Positions 1 to 8,954 of a stretch of 64,000 nt of DNA are shown one piece after another. The DNA comes from Burkholderiales bacterium (GTDB taxonomy: Bacteria; Pseudomonadota; Gammaproteobacteria; Burkholderiales; Burkholderiaceae_C). The stretch covers positions 1-64,000 of the forward strand of contig JADJCH010000008.1 of the NCBI GenBank assembly GCA_016703325.1. Reading direction: 5' to 3'. Position 1 is the stretch's first letter. Each line of letters opens with the position of its first letter. Below the pieces are notes generated by a model that was not told where the DNA came from, searched no databases, and was given only the letters and a program-made list of their open reading frames with translations. A program made the translations under genes and the position numbers.

Positions 1-3000
1 CCGCGACGTCGTCGGTGCCGATGGCCTGGATCTGGTCGGTGGCGAAGGCGGCCAGCTGGCTGGTGCGCAGCCCGGCCACCTGTTCAGAGGTCAGCGCCGC
101 CACCTGATCGGTGGTCAGTGCGGCCACCTGGGTGGTGGTCAGTCCGCCCAGCTGGCGGGTGTCCAGCACGGCCAGGTCGTCGGTGGCCAGAGCCTGTACC
201 TGGGTGGTGGTGAGTGCGGCCAGCTGGGTGCTGCGCAGCGCGGCGGCCTGGTCGGTGGTCAAGCCCTGGATGCTGTCCGTGCCGAGTGCCGCAAGGGCGC
301 GGGTGGACAGGGCACGCACGTCGGTGGTGACCAGCACCTCCACCTGGGCGGAGGACAGGGCGGCCGCCTGCTCGCTGTGCAGCGCACCGGCCTGGGCGGT
401 GGTCAGCACGGCCATGTTGTCGGTGGTGACGGCGGCGATCTGGGCCGTGCTCAGGGCCGCCACCTGGGCGGTGCTGAGGGCCACGGTCTGCTCGGTGGTC
501 AGGGCGGCCACCGCATCGGTGCCCAGCGCGGTGATCACCGTGGTGCGGATGCCGCGCAGGTCCTGCGTCTCCAGGGCCTGCACCTGGGCGCTGGACAGTG
601 CCGCCACCTGGGCGCTGTTGAGCGCGGCCGTCTGGGCGGAGGTCAGCGCGGCCACGTCATCGGTCTGGATGGCCTGCACCTGCGCCGTGTCCAGCACCCC
701 CACCTGGCGGGTGCTCAGCGCGCCGATCTGGCTGCTCTGCATCGCCTCGACCTGGGCGGTGCTGAGGGCATCGACCTGGTCCGTGGTCAGGGCCCGCACC
801 TGGGCGGTGCTGAGCGCGGCGGTCGCGTCGGTGTTGAGGGCAACCACCTGGTCGGTGGTCAGCGCGGCCACCTGCGAAGTGCGCAGGGCAGCGGCCTGGT
901 CGGTGCTCAGGGCCGCCACACCGTCGGTGACCAGGGCAGAAATGGAGGTGCTGCGTATCGCACGCAGGTCCTGCGTCTCCAGCGCCGACACCTGAGCGCT
1001 GTTGAGCGCGGCCACCTGGGCGGAGTCGAGCGCGCCGGCCTGGGTGCTGGTCAGTGCCTGCACGTCGGTGGTCTCCAGCGCACGCACCTGAGCGGTGTCC
1101 AGCACCGCCACCTGGCGGGTGCTGAGCGAGGCCACCTGGTCGGTGTTGAGCGCCTCCACCTGCCCGGTGGTCAGCGCGCCCACCTGGCCGGTGGTCAGCG
1201 CACGCACCTGGGCCGTGGTCAGGGCATCCAGGTCATCGGTGGCCACGGCCTGAACCTGGGCCGTGGTCAGTGCCGCCACCTGGGCGGTGGACAGCGCGGA
1301 GGCCTGCTCGGTGGTCAGTGCGTCCACACCGGCCGTGGTCAGGGCAGAAATCGCGGTGCTGCGGATCGCACGCAGGTCACTGGTCTCCAGCGCCTGCACC
1401 TGGTCGGTGGTCAGTGCGGCCACCTGCGCCGAGTTCAGCGCCGCCGCCTGGCGGGTGGTCAGAGCCACCACGTCGGTGGTCTCCACCACTGCCACCTGCG
1501 CGGTGGTCAGCGCGGACACCTGGCGGGTGGACAGGCCGGCCACCTGGTCGCTGGTCAGGGCCTGCACCTGGTCGGTCTGCAGCGCCTGAACCTGCTGGGT
1601 CAGCAGGGCCGCGACCTGCGCGGTGGTGAGGGACTCCAGGTCATCGGTGGCAATCGCCGCCACCTGGGCCGTGGTCATTGCCGCCACCTGGCCGGTGGTC
1701 AGTGCAGCGGCCTGGTCGGTGGTCAGGGCCACCACCGCGCTGGTACCCAGCGCAGCCACCGCGGTGCTGGTCATCGCCCGCAGGTCGGCCGTCTCGATGG
1801 CCTGCACCTGCTCGGTGGTCAGCGCACCCGCCTGGGTGCTGGACAGCGCCCGCACCTGGGTGCTCTCCAGCGCCTCGATGTTGGAGGTTGACAGTGCCTG
1901 CACCTGCGCCGTGTCCAGCGCCCGCACCTGCGCCGTGCTCAGGCCGGCCATCTGCTCGGTCTGCAGGGCCGCGACCTGGGCGGTCGTCAGGGCGTCCAGC
2001 AGGGTCGTGCCCAGCGCACGGACTTGAGCGGTGGACAGCACCGCCAGGTCGTCGGTGGCCACCGCTTCCACCTGCGCACTCGTCAGCGCCGCCACCTGTC
2101 GGGTGGACAGGGCTGCGGCCTGCTCCGTCGACAGGGCTTCGATGCCGGCCGTGGTCATGGCCTGCAGCGAACGGGTGTTGAGTGCACGCAGGTCGGCCGT
2201 CTCGAAGGCCTGCACCTGCTCGGTGGTCAGGGCCTGCACCTGGGTCGAATTCAGCGCCACCGACTGGGCGGTGGTCAGCGCCGCCACCTGGTCGGTCACC
2301 AGGGCACGCACCTGCTCGGTGTTGAGAGACTGGATCTGGCGGGTGTTCAGGCCCGCAAACTGTTCGGTGGTCAGTGCGGCCACCTGGCTGGTGGTCAGCA
2401 CGGCCATCAAGGCGGTGTTGAGGGCGGCGGTCTGGGCGCTGCTCATGGCGGCCAGATCGTCGGTGGCCAGCGCCACCAATTGCGCGGTGGTGAAGGCGGC
2501 CAGTTGCGCCGTGCTCAGAGCGGCGGCCTGCTCGCTGGTCAGCGCGGCGATGGCATCGGTCGTGAGGGCGCGGATGGCCTGCGTGGTCATGGCCCGCAGG
2601 TCGTCGGTCTCCAGCGCGGCCACCTGGTCGCTGGTCAGGGCATGGGCCTGCTCTGTCGTCAGCGCCGCCGCCTGCCGGGTGGTCAGCGCGGCCAGGTCAC
2701 CGGTCTCCAGCGCCTGCACCTGGGCGGTGGTGAAGGCCCGGATCTGCTGGCTCGACAGGTTGGACAGCTGGTCCGACGACAGCGCGGCCACCTGGTCGGT
2801 GGTCAGCGCGCGCATCTGCCGGGTGCTCAGCCCCACCAGGTCCGAGGTCTCCAGGCCGGCCAGCGCCTCGGTGGTGAGGGCCGCCAACCCGTCGGTGGTG
2901 ATCGCCGCGATCTGCCGCGAATTCAGAGCAGACACCTGCTCCGAGGTGAAGACACTCCAGTCCTCCGTGTTCAGCGCTGCCAGCGTGCGGGTCGACAGGG

Positions 3001-3046
3001 CCGCCACCTGGTCGGTGGTCAGCGAGGTGATGATCGTGGTGGACAT
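1..3046 (-). CDS. Giant octapeptide-repeat protein, N-terminal 1015 residues (3' end beyond window)
   Basis: An uninterrupted minus-strand frame starts at ATG 3046, with AGGA about 8 nt upstream, and runs off the left edge. I read every codon from 3046 to 2 and found no stop. After the short start MSTTIITSL the protein is almost wholly eight-residue units, consensus [TSNE]-T-x-[QD]-[VIL]-x-A-[LMF], such as TTDQVAAL and STAQVRAL, about 125 copies. Landmarks such as the ETxDLRA unit recur at exactly 408 bp (555, 963, 1371, 1779, 2187, 2595), giving a 136-residue super-repeat of 17 octads. No N-terminal signal peptide is seen. Thr/Ser at octad position 1-2 and Gln two residues later resemble a helix-capping box, so a solenoid of short helices is possible (inference). 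I do not recognise a characterised family. The divergent glycosyltransferase makes the regularly spaced Thr/Ser pairs possible glycosylation sites. Confidence 0.85.
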   Translation of the reverse strand, partial: MSTTIITSLTTDQVAALSTRTLAALNTEDWSVFTSEQVSALNSRQIAAITTDGLAALTTEALAGLETSDLVGLSTRQMRALTTDQVAALSSDQLSNLSSQQIRAFTTAQVQALETGDLAALTTRQAAALTTEQAHALTSDQVAALETDDLRAMTTQAIRALTTDAIAALTSEQAAALSTAQLAAFTTAQLVALATDDLAAMSSAQTAALNTALMAVLTTSQVAALTTEQFAGLNTRQIQSLNTEQVRALVTDQVAALTTAQSVALNSTQVQALTTEQVQAFETADLRALNTRSLQAMTTAGIEALSTEQAAALSTRQVAALTSAQVEAVATDDLAVLSTAQVRALGTTLLDALTTAQVAALQTEQMAGLSTAQVRALDTAQVQALSTSNIEALESTQVRALSSTQAGALTTEQVQAIETADLRAMTSTAVAALGTSAVVALTTDQAAALTTGQVAAMTTAQVAAIATDDLESLTTAQVAALLTQQVQALQTDQVQALTSDQVAGLSTRQVSALTTAQVAVVETTDVVALTTRQAAALNSAQVAALTTDQVQALETSDLRAIRSTAISALTTAGVDALTTEQASALSTAQVAALTTAQVQAVATDDLDALTTAQVRALTTGQVGALTTGQVEALNTDQVASLSTRQVAVLDTAQVRALETTDVQALTSTQAGALDSAQVAALNSAQVSALETQDLRAIRSTSISALVTDGVAALSTDQAAALRTSQVAALTTDQVVALNTDATAALSTAQVRALTTDQVDALSTAQVEAMQSSQIGALSTRQVGVLDTAQVQAIQTDDVAALTSAQTAALNSAQVAALSSAQVQALETQDLRGIRTTVITALGTDAVAALTTEQTVALSTAQVAALSTAQIAAVTTDNMAVLTTAQAGALHSEQAAALSSAQVEVLVTTDVRALSTRALAALGTDSIQGLTTDQAAALRSTQLAALTTTQVQALATDDLAVLDTRQLGGLTTTQVAALTTDQVAALTSEQVAGLRTSQLAAFATDQIQAIGTDDVA

Positions 3047-3361
3047 GGAGCGATTCCTGGGCAGGCGGGTCAGGGCGCAGTTGCAGGCTGGTGGCCGAAT
3101 GGCAGCCGACACGCACTACGGATCGAAAGAGCCGGCAAATCTGCAAGAACACCCTTGGGCAGGGCGCCACTGCAGGACGGACCGGGACTGTTGCGGATCA
3201 TTTCGGCCACGTTGCCGCAACCTTGAGGGCCCGAATCGAAGAAAAAGCCACCCGCCGCCCAGCCAGTTGTGCGCCGGGTGCGCAGACGGCGAACTGCCCC
3301 GCCTCCACCCGGCTCCTCCGCGCTTGCCGGTGGGACGATTGCCCCTACCCTGGCCTGCAGG
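3047..3361. promoter_or_regulatory. Divergent intergenic region between repeat protein and glycosyltransferase
   Basis: This 315-bp stretch separates two divergently transcribed genes and should hold both promoters. I see a perfect 11-bp palindrome GTTGCCGCAAC at 3211-3221 but no convincing -35/-10 pair for either gene. If the glycosyltransferase starts at 3269 instead of 3362, the region shrinks to 222 bp. Confidence 0.35.
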
Positions 3362-6199
3362 ATGACCGCTCCCACCGACCGCCCCCACCCACTGCGCCCG
3401 CAGCGTTCGCTGGACCTGCCCGAGCTGCGCCGTGCCCTGGAAGGCTGGCTGCAGCAGGGCTGGCTGCCCGAGCGTGAACTCTGCGTCGGCTGGTTCGGCC
3501 TGCCGCTGCCCGCGCTGGATGTGGACGGCCGCCCCAGCGCCCCGTTGCGCCTGCCCGGCCTGCGCCTGGTCCTGGCCGCGACGCCGCAGGTCGGTTCGGA
3601 TGAGGCCCCTGCCGCAGCTCCGACCACACCCGCCATCCCCGCCCCGCCCCCCGGCCTGCTGCTGGCCAGCCCCGCGCCGCAGGACAGCGAACTGGCGTTG
3701 CTGGACCTGCTGATCACCGGCGACGCCCACCTCGCGCTGCGGGCCGACGCACTGGCCCGCCCCATCTGGTGGATCGACCGCGCCGACGCGCCCTCCGAGC
3801 CGCCCTCAACACCCCAGCTGCGGCGCTTTCCGGCCGACACGGCCGACATGCCCGGCGCAGCGCTGGCCGCAGCCCTGGCGATGTGGGCGTCCACCCACAG
3901 CCCGGCACGGCGACCGCTGGCCGGCTGCCTGGACGAGCAGCAGGCGGTGGTGGCCGCCATCGCCGCCTTCCAGCAGGGGGATCAGCGCGGCGCCACGCTG
4001 GCGGCCCGCAACCTGCTGGTCGCCGCACCGCAGCGAAGCGACCTCTGGCACCTGCTCGGCCTGGTGGCCCAGCAGGCCGGTGACCTGCCGCAGGCCCACG
4101 CCTGCTTCAGCCATGTGACCCGGCTCACCCCGGGCTATCTGGAAGGCTGGCGCTGCCTGAGCCTGTCCTGCCTGGCCCGTGGCGCTGCGGACGACGCCCT
4201 GCAGGCCGTGCAGCACGGCGTCGCCCTGGCCCCCGGCGACGCCGGCCTGCGCGCCCTGCATGCCCGCATCCTGCAGGCCCTGGGCCTGACCCACCTGGCG
4301 GCCACCGAGGCCGACAACGCCCTGGCGCTGGCCCCGGACGACCTCAACGCCCTGCTGGCGCGCGCCCACAGCTCCCAGCTGCTGGGCCAGCCCGACCAGG
4401 CCATCGCGCTGTACCAGCAGGCCCTGCCGCGCCACCCCGCCTCACTGGAGCTGCAGTTCCGCCTCGGCCAGGCCCTGCTGCGCGCCGGGCGCAGCGACCA
4501 GGCCCAGCTGCACCTGGCCCATGTGGTCGATGCCACCCAACCGTCACAGCCCCTGCACCGCCAGGCGCTGCTGCAACTCATCGATGCCCAGGCCGACTGC
4601 GGCGCGCTGCAGCCGGCCGCCGCCAGCGCCCGCCAGGCGCTGGCCCTGGACCCCGCCGATCTGGCCGCCTTGCGTCGCTGCGCCAGCCTGGAACGCCGCA
4701 CCGGCGGCAGGCCCCGTGCCCTCCAGGCGCTGGCTGCGGCCGCCCAGGCCCTGGGTCGGCTGCCGACCGACCTTGCTGCACTGCAAGCCCAGCTGGAGCA
4801 GGAAACCGGCGCACACCTGCTCGCGCCACCGTCGTCCCCCACCGGCACGGCACGCACCGGAACGGCCCCAGTTCACCCCCAGGGCGCCGGCAGCGAAGGC
4901 GCCCCCGCCTGGCGCCTGCTCGACGCCCTGCACCACCTCGCCCACCAGCCTGACTGGCGCGAGCCTGCCCACACCCTGGCGCGCCACGCCTGGTCTGCCG
5001 CCATCGCGGACCACCCGCAACCCCTCCAGGCCCCCCTCCACGGCACTGCCCGCAGCCGCCCGGCCCGCCTGCGGGTCGCCTACCTGGTCGGCCAAAGCGA
5101 CCGCGGCGAGCGCCTGCGCTGGGCCCAGGCCCTGGCCGCTGCGCACGACCCACAGACCATCGACGCCTGGACCGGCCACTGGGGCGCCTTCCACGGCCAG
5201 CGCCCCGACCCCACCGAACGGGCCGACGAAACCGCCCTGCGCCACATCGACCTGACCGGCTGGCCGGAGCCCCAGGCCGCCCGGCACCTGGCCGACCTGG
5301 CCATCGACATGCTGGTCGACCTGGAAGGCTGCAACCTCGGCCAGCGCGAAGGCATCCTGCTGCGCCACCCTGCACGTTGGCAACTCGGCTGGCAGGCCCT
5401 CTGCGGACCGCTGGCGCCGCCCTGCTACGACGCCCTCCTGTCCGACCGGCTCGACGCCCCAGCCCTCCCCACCGGGGTCGAACGCGCCGCCCCCCATCCC
5501 TGGCCACTGCCTCACGGCTGGATGCTCCTGCGCGCGTCCGCTCCACCCCGCCGGCTGGAGCGCGCGGCGTTGGGCCTGCCCCCGCGCGCCCCGGTCCTGA
5601 CCTGCGCGGCCGAACCCCAGTGGCTGCACCCCCGGATGCTGCAGATCTGGATGCGCCTGCTCCAGGCCATCCCCACCGCAGCCCTCTGGCTGCCGGCCTG
5701 GCCTCAGGCTGCCCGCCAGGCCCTGCTCGAACTGGCCCGCAGCGCAGGCATCGCGCCGCAGCGCCTGCGCCACATGCCACGCGAACTGACCGATCTGCCG
5801 GCCGCGCTGACCCTGGCCGACCTGCACCTGGCCCCAGGCGACACCGGCGGGGAAACCGCTCTGGCCCAGGCCCTGGCCGCCGGCATCCCGGCCCTGGCCT
5901 GCAGCGGCAGCAGCAGCCCCGCCCTGCTGCGCGACGCCGGCCAACCCGCCGAGCACTTCTGCCCCGACCTGTCCAGCTACGAAGCGCGCGCACTGACCCT
6001 GCTGCGCCAACCCCGCGCCCTGCTCGCCCTGCGCCGCCATGCCGAAGGCGCCGCGGTGCCCCCGGCCCTGTTCGACATCCACCGCCACGCCCGGCAACTG
6101 GAAGCCGTCTACACCGAACTGATGGAACGCCCACCCCAATCTCCGCCCCACCACCCGCCTGGCCCGACCCTGCCTACTGCAGCGGTCAGCTCCATCTGA
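3362..6199 (+). CDS. TPR-containing O-GlcNAc-transferase-like (SPINDLY/OGT family) glycosyltransferase
   Basis: This 945-residue protein has an N-terminal region of unknown fold, a block of tetratricopeptide repeats (about residues 190-480, ending in units like ALALDPADLAAL), and a C-terminal half resembling the GT41 catalytic region. Family-like segments are LRVAYLVGQSD (about 569), IDMLVDLEGC (the DILVDLxGH motif), a PARWQLGWQ stretch aligning with PxxVQxxWxG, and TGGETALAQALAAGIPALA (about 827) aligning with the GGTTxxEALWxGVPV nucleotide-sugar loop. GT41 enzymes transfer sugars to Ser/Thr of proteins. The GH of DLSGHT is replaced by GC, so activity is not assured. ATG 3362 is preferred because the extension from 3269 is Arg/Pro-rich and looks non-coding, though neither start has a good ribosome site. 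The gene diverges from the Thr/Ser-rich repeat protein, which is its obvious candidate substrate. Confidence 0.8.
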   Translation: MTAPTDRPHPLRPQRSLDLPELRRALEGWLQQGWLPERELCVGWFGLPLPALDVDGRPSAPLRLPGLRLVLAATPQVGSDEAPAAAPTTPAIPAPPPGLLLASPAPQDSELALLDLLITGDAHLALRADALARPIWWIDRADAPSEPPSTPQLRRFPADTADMPGAALAAALAMWASTHSPARRPLAGCLDEQQAVVAAIAAFQQGDQRGATLAARNLLVAAPQRSDLWHLLGLVAQQAGDLPQAHACFSHVTRLTPGYLEGWRCLSLSCLARGAADDALQAVQHGVALAPGDAGLRALHARILQALGLTHLAATEADNALALAPDDLNALLARAHSSQLLGQPDQAIALYQQALPRHPASLELQFRLGQALLRAGRSDQAQLHLAHVVDATQPSQPLHRQALLQLIDAQADCGALQPAAASARQALALDPADLAALRRCASLERRTGGRPRALQALAAAAQALGRLPTDLAALQAQLEQETGAHLLAPPSSPTGTARTGTAPVHPQGAGSEGAPAWRLLDALHHLAHQPDWREPAHTLARHAWSAAIADHPQPLQAPLHGTARSRPARLRVAYLVGQSDRGERLRWAQALAAAHDPQTIDAWTGHWGAFHGQRPDPTERADETALRHIDLTGWPEPQAARHLADLAIDMLVDLEGCNLGQREGILLRHPARWQLGWQALCGPLAPPCYDALLSDRLDAPALPTGVERAAPHPWPLPHGWMLLRASAPPRRLERAALGLPPRAPVLTCAAEPQWLHPRMLQIWMRLLQAIPTAALWLPAWPQAARQALLELARSAGIAPQRLRHMPRELTDLPAALTLADLHLAPGDTGGETALAQALAAGIPALACSGSSSPALLRDAGQPAEHFCPDLSSYEARALTLLRQPRALLALRRHAEGAAVPPALFDIHRHARQLEAVYTELMERPPQSPPHHPPGPTLPTAAVSSI

Positions 6200-6254
6200 G
6201 CAGCCTGTCTCACAATCTCGACACCTCCCGACAGGCCAACGGATTCCTTCTGTC

Positions 6255-6260
6255 TATAAT
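6255..6260 (+). promoter_or_regulatory. -10 box of the tRNA-Thr promoter
   Basis: A perfect TATAAT lies 10 bp before the tRNA 5' end, as expected for a stable-RNA promoter. No good -35 is visible; CCGACA at 6228-6233 is spaced too far away. Confidence 0.5.
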
Positions 6261-6270
6261 CGCGGTCTTC

Positions 6271-6346
6271 GCCGGTGTAGCTCAGTTGGTAGAGCAGCTC
6301 ATTCGTAATGAGAAGGTCGAGGGTTCGATTCCTTTCACCGGCACCA
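6271..6346 (+). tRNA. tRNA-Thr (anticodon CGT)
   Basis: The 76-nt cloverleaf has a 7-bp acceptor stem (GCCGGTG/CACCGGC), a D-arm with TAGCTCAGTTGGTAGAGC, a T-arm with GGTTCGATTC and an encoded CCA end. The anticodon loop TTCGTAA gives CGT, which reads ACG codons. Position 27-43 is a G-A pair, as in Escherichia coli tRNA-Thr(CGT). A rho-independent terminator follows 35 bp downstream. Confidence 0.97.
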
Positions 6347-6379
6347 CCTCAGGTTCCACTGAGGTTGCATGAAGTCCTG

Positions 6380-6415
6380 AAAAGCCCGCTGTCCCCCAGG
6401 AAGGCGGGCTTTTTT
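6380..6415 (+). terminator. Rho-independent terminator of tRNA-Thr
   Basis: A 9-bp stem AAAGCCCGC / GCGGGCTTT (6381-6389 and 6404-6412) with a 14-nt loop is followed by a T run to 6415. Confidence 0.85.
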
Positions 6416-6419
6416 CATG

Positions 6420-6785
6420 CCCAGACGGCCCGCGCCGTCGATTTGCGCCCGGCCCACGAACCGCCCACGAACCGCCCACAAGCCGTTGACCAGCGGGGTC
6501 AGCTCGCTGACCGCGGGCAGCCAGGGGCTCGGCGCCGGCCAGGTCGTCCAGGCCGCGGCGAATGCGCAGCCGGTCCCCAGGGTTGTCCGGCAGGCCCTGC
6601 CGCGGCCAGTGCTCCAGGGCGGCCAACCAGGCGTCCTGGGCGATCTCTTCGGCCAGGCCGAGGTCACGCACGCGGCGCAGCACGGTGGCCACGATGCGGG
6701 CGGACTCCTGCCGCCAGATGGCGCCGAGCCGGGCCTGGAGATCTGCCGGCAAAGCCGCTTCAGCTGAATTCGCCTGCATGTGCAA
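6420..6785 (-). pseudogene. Truncated ECF sigma factor remnant (SigJ/DUF6596-type)
   Basis: From ATG 6785 the translation reads like sigma-70 region 2 of ECF sigma factors: a helix IWRQESARIVATVLRRVRD, then LAEEIAQDAWLAALEHWP and GLPDNPG, which normally leads into AWLLTTARRRAID. Here the match stops after DNPG (about position 6558) and the frame continues as unrelated Arg/Gly-rich sequence into the tRNA terminator. Regions 3 and 4 and the C-terminal domain are missing, so it cannot be functional. The preserved N-terminus suggests recent decay, possibly by deletion next to the tRNA. It diverges from the MATE gene. Confidence 0.6.
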
Positions 6786-6821
6786 TCATTGCACCTACAA
6801 CCTAACGGAGACGGTTTCAAA

Positions 6822-8330
6822 GTGAACACGCAGAACCCGGGGGGCGCCCACTCAGCCACAGCCTCAACCCCAGTCCCCACCGCGGTCCCATCCGGAACCC
6901 GTGCGGCGGCAGCCGCTGCTGCACCCGCCCCGCCCGCCCCACCTCCCCCTCCTTCACCGTCTTCCCCACCTTCCCCGTTGTTGGTCGGGCCGATCCTGCC
7001 GCGCCTGATGCGCCTGGCGGCCCCCAACCTGCTGGCGATGCTGGCGGCGGCCCTGGCTGCGGTGGCCGAGACGGCCTACGTCGGCAAGCTGGGGGTTTCC
7101 GCATTGGCTGGCATGGCGCTGGTGTTTCCGCTGGTGATGCTGCAGATGATGCTTTCCGCCGGGGCGATGGGCACCGGCGTGTCCTCGGCCATCAGCCGGG
7201 CCCTGGGTGCGGGGGATGCCGCCCGTGCGAATTCACTGGCGGTGCATGCACTGTGGATCGCGGGGGTGGCCGGCCTGCTCTACATGGGCCTGATGCTGGG
7301 CCTGGGTCGGGAGATGCTGGGGGCCCTGGGCGGCCGGGGCGAGGTGCTGGCGCAGGCCCTGGCGTATGCGGAGGTGGCCTTCCTGGGTTCGGTGTCCATC
7401 TGGGTGTTCAACACCCTGGCCTCGGTGGCGCGGGGTGCGGGCGAGATGAATGTGCCCTCCACCGCGCTGCTGGCCGTGGCCCTGCTGCAGGTGCTGGCCG
7501 GTGGTGCGATCGGCCTGGGCTGGGGGCCGCTGCCGGCCTGGGGCATGCGCGGCGTGGCCAGCGGGCAGCTGCTGGCCTACACGGCGGGAGCGCTGTTCCT
7601 GCTGCTGCACCTGCGTTCGGGCCGCTCGCGCATCCGGCTGCAGCTGCGTGGCACGCCGCTGCAGGCCCGGCTGTGGCAGGAGATCCTGCGGGTGGGGGCG
7701 CCGGCCTGCATCTCGCCGCTGCAGACGGTGGCCACCATCCTGATCCTGACCTGGCTGGTGGCCCGCTTCGGCAGCGTGGCGCTGGCCGGCTACGGCATCG
7801 GCGCCCGGTTGGAGTTCCTGCTGGTGCCGATCGCCTTTGCCGTCGGCGTGGCATCGTTGCCGATGGTGGGCATGGCCATCGGCGCCGGCCGCATCGCCCG
7901 GGCCCGGCAGGTCGCCTGGACCGCTGCCGCGGTGGCCGCCCTGCTGCTCGGCAGCCTGGGCCTGCTGGTGGCGGTGCTGCCGCAGGCGTGGACGGGCCTG
8001 TTCACGAGCGATGCGGCTGTGCAGGCGGCTGCGGCACTCTACTTTCTCTGGGCGGGCCCCTGTTATGGCCTGTTCGGGTTGGGTTTGTGCCTGTACTTCT
8101 CTTCCGTGGGGGCCGGCCGGGTGGCCGGCCCGGTGCTGGCCGGCAGCTTGCGCCTGCTGCTGGTGGCCCTGGGCGGCCTGCTGCTGGTGCGCAGCGAGGC
8201 CCCACCCTGGGCGCTGTTTGCGTTGATCGCCCTGGCGATGGCGGCCTACGGCCTGGCCACCGCCCTGTTCGTCCGTGTCACGGCCTGGGGCGTGGAGCGC
8301 GAGCCCTCCCTGCCCTCTCAACGGGCCTGA
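6822..8330 (+). CDS. MATE-family multidrug/toxin efflux transporter
   Basis: About 502 residues. GTG at 6822 is chosen because GGAG lies about 10 nt upstream; an in-frame start at 6780 has none. Residues 1-45 are a low-complexity Ala/Pro/Ser leader, unusual for the family. Then come about 12 hydrophobic segments with the MATE pattern: a PILPRLMRLAAPNLLAMLAAA opening, a repeated second half beginning LWQEILRVGAPACISPLQ, and conserved ISRALGAGD-like and IGAGRIARAR loops. MATE proteins export cationic compounds in exchange for H+ or Na+ across the inner membrane. It shares the 5' region with the broken sigma-factor gene. Substrate is unknown. Confidence 0.88.
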   Translation: MNTQNPGGAHSATASTPVPTAVPSGTRAAAAAAAPAPPAPPPPPSPSSPPSPLLVGPILPRLMRLAAPNLLAMLAAALAAVAETAYVGKLGVSALAGMALVFPLVMLQMMLSAGAMGTGVSSAISRALGAGDAARANSLAVHALWIAGVAGLLYMGLMLGLGREMLGALGGRGEVLAQALAYAEVAFLGSVSIWVFNTLASVARGAGEMNVPSTALLAVALLQVLAGGAIGLGWGPLPAWGMRGVASGQLLAYTAGALFLLLHLRSGRSRIRLQLRGTPLQARLWQEILRVGAPACISPLQTVATILILTWLVARFGSVALAGYGIGARLEFLLVPIAFAVGVASLPMVGMAIGAGRIARARQVAWTAAAVAALLLGSLGLLVAVLPQAWTGLFTSDAAVQAAAALYFLWAGPCYGLFGLGLCLYFSSVGAGRVAGPVLAGSLRLLLVALGGLLLVRSEAPPWALFALIALAMAAYGLATALFVRVTAWGVEREPSLPSQRA

Positions 8331-8376
8331 ACGGAGGGGGCGGCAGCAGTGCAAGGCCCTCACAGCCGTGGGCGGC

Positions 8377-8802
8377 TCACCCCTGCGCCGGGCAGTCGCC
8401 GGCGGCCATTGCGGGCTGCAGCAGGCTGTGGCGGTTGCCCTCGCTGTCGGTGAAGGACACGTAGTCGCCCACGCCGGGGATGGCCATCGGCTCACCCAAC
8501 ACCTCCCCGCCCGCGGCTGCCACCCGGGCCATGGCGGCGCGCAGGTCGTCCACACCGATCACCACCGAGGGGTGCTGCATCGGCCAGTCGGGCTTGAAGG
8601 GGAAGAGCCCTCCGTTGATGGAGCCACGCACCGCGCCCGGGGCTGCGCTGTCCACGCTGGCGGTGGTGGCCAGCAGGTAGTCGCCCATCTCCGGGCCCAT
8701 CTGCTGCATCTGCCAGCCAAAGGCCTCGGCATAGAAGCGCGCGGCACGAGCGGCGTCGTGATAGGGCATCTCGAAATGGACGACGGGGCAGGGTTGAACC
8801 AT
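8377..8802 (-). CDS. VOC-family (glyoxalase/bleomycin-resistance fold) protein
   Basis: 141 residues from ATG 8802 with GGAG 8 nt upstream. The protein has the paired beta-alpha-beta-beta-beta modules of vicinal-oxygen-chelate proteins: it opens VVHFEMPYHDAARAARFYAEAFGW, and the second module contains VIGVDDLRAAMARVAAAGGEV and YVSFTDSEGNRHSLLQP. H9 and the E in DSEGN are at positions typical of the VOC metal site. It matches the short VOC proteins annotated as glyoxalase or PhnB-like. The substrate cannot be told from sequence. A longer in-frame extension to 9099 looks non-coding. Confidence 0.85.
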   Translation of the reverse strand: MVQPCPVVHFEMPYHDAARAARFYAEAFGWQMQQMGPEMGDYLLATTASVDSAAPGAVRGSINGGLFPFKPDWPMQHPSVVIGVDDLRAAMARVAAAGGEVLGEPMAIPGVGDYVSFTDSEGNRHSLLQPAMAAGDCPAQG

Positions 8803-8954
8803 GGCGGAGCTCCGGGGACGGGTGGAGGAAGTCGAATGGAGTGGGTGCAGCACGCAGCCACAACCGACACGACGGCCCAGACTGCCGCGATTCGACGCCC
8901 CTGCACCCGGGACAAACCCGAGGCCTTGCCCCATCCCGTCGCTGGACGTCTCGG

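Noticed and set aside
1..3046. 24-bp tandem repeat read as CRISPR
   Set aside because: Units are contiguous, coding and degenerate, with no unique spacers; the period is a multiple of three.
111..3365. Long plus-strand open frames over the repeat region
   Set aside because: They are antisense to an uninterrupted minus-strand repeat protein; their Gly/His/Arg-rich content is the complement of the octads.
7233..8555. 440-residue minus-strand frame inside the MATE gene
   Set aside because: His/Gln/Arg-rich shadow of a clear transporter gene.
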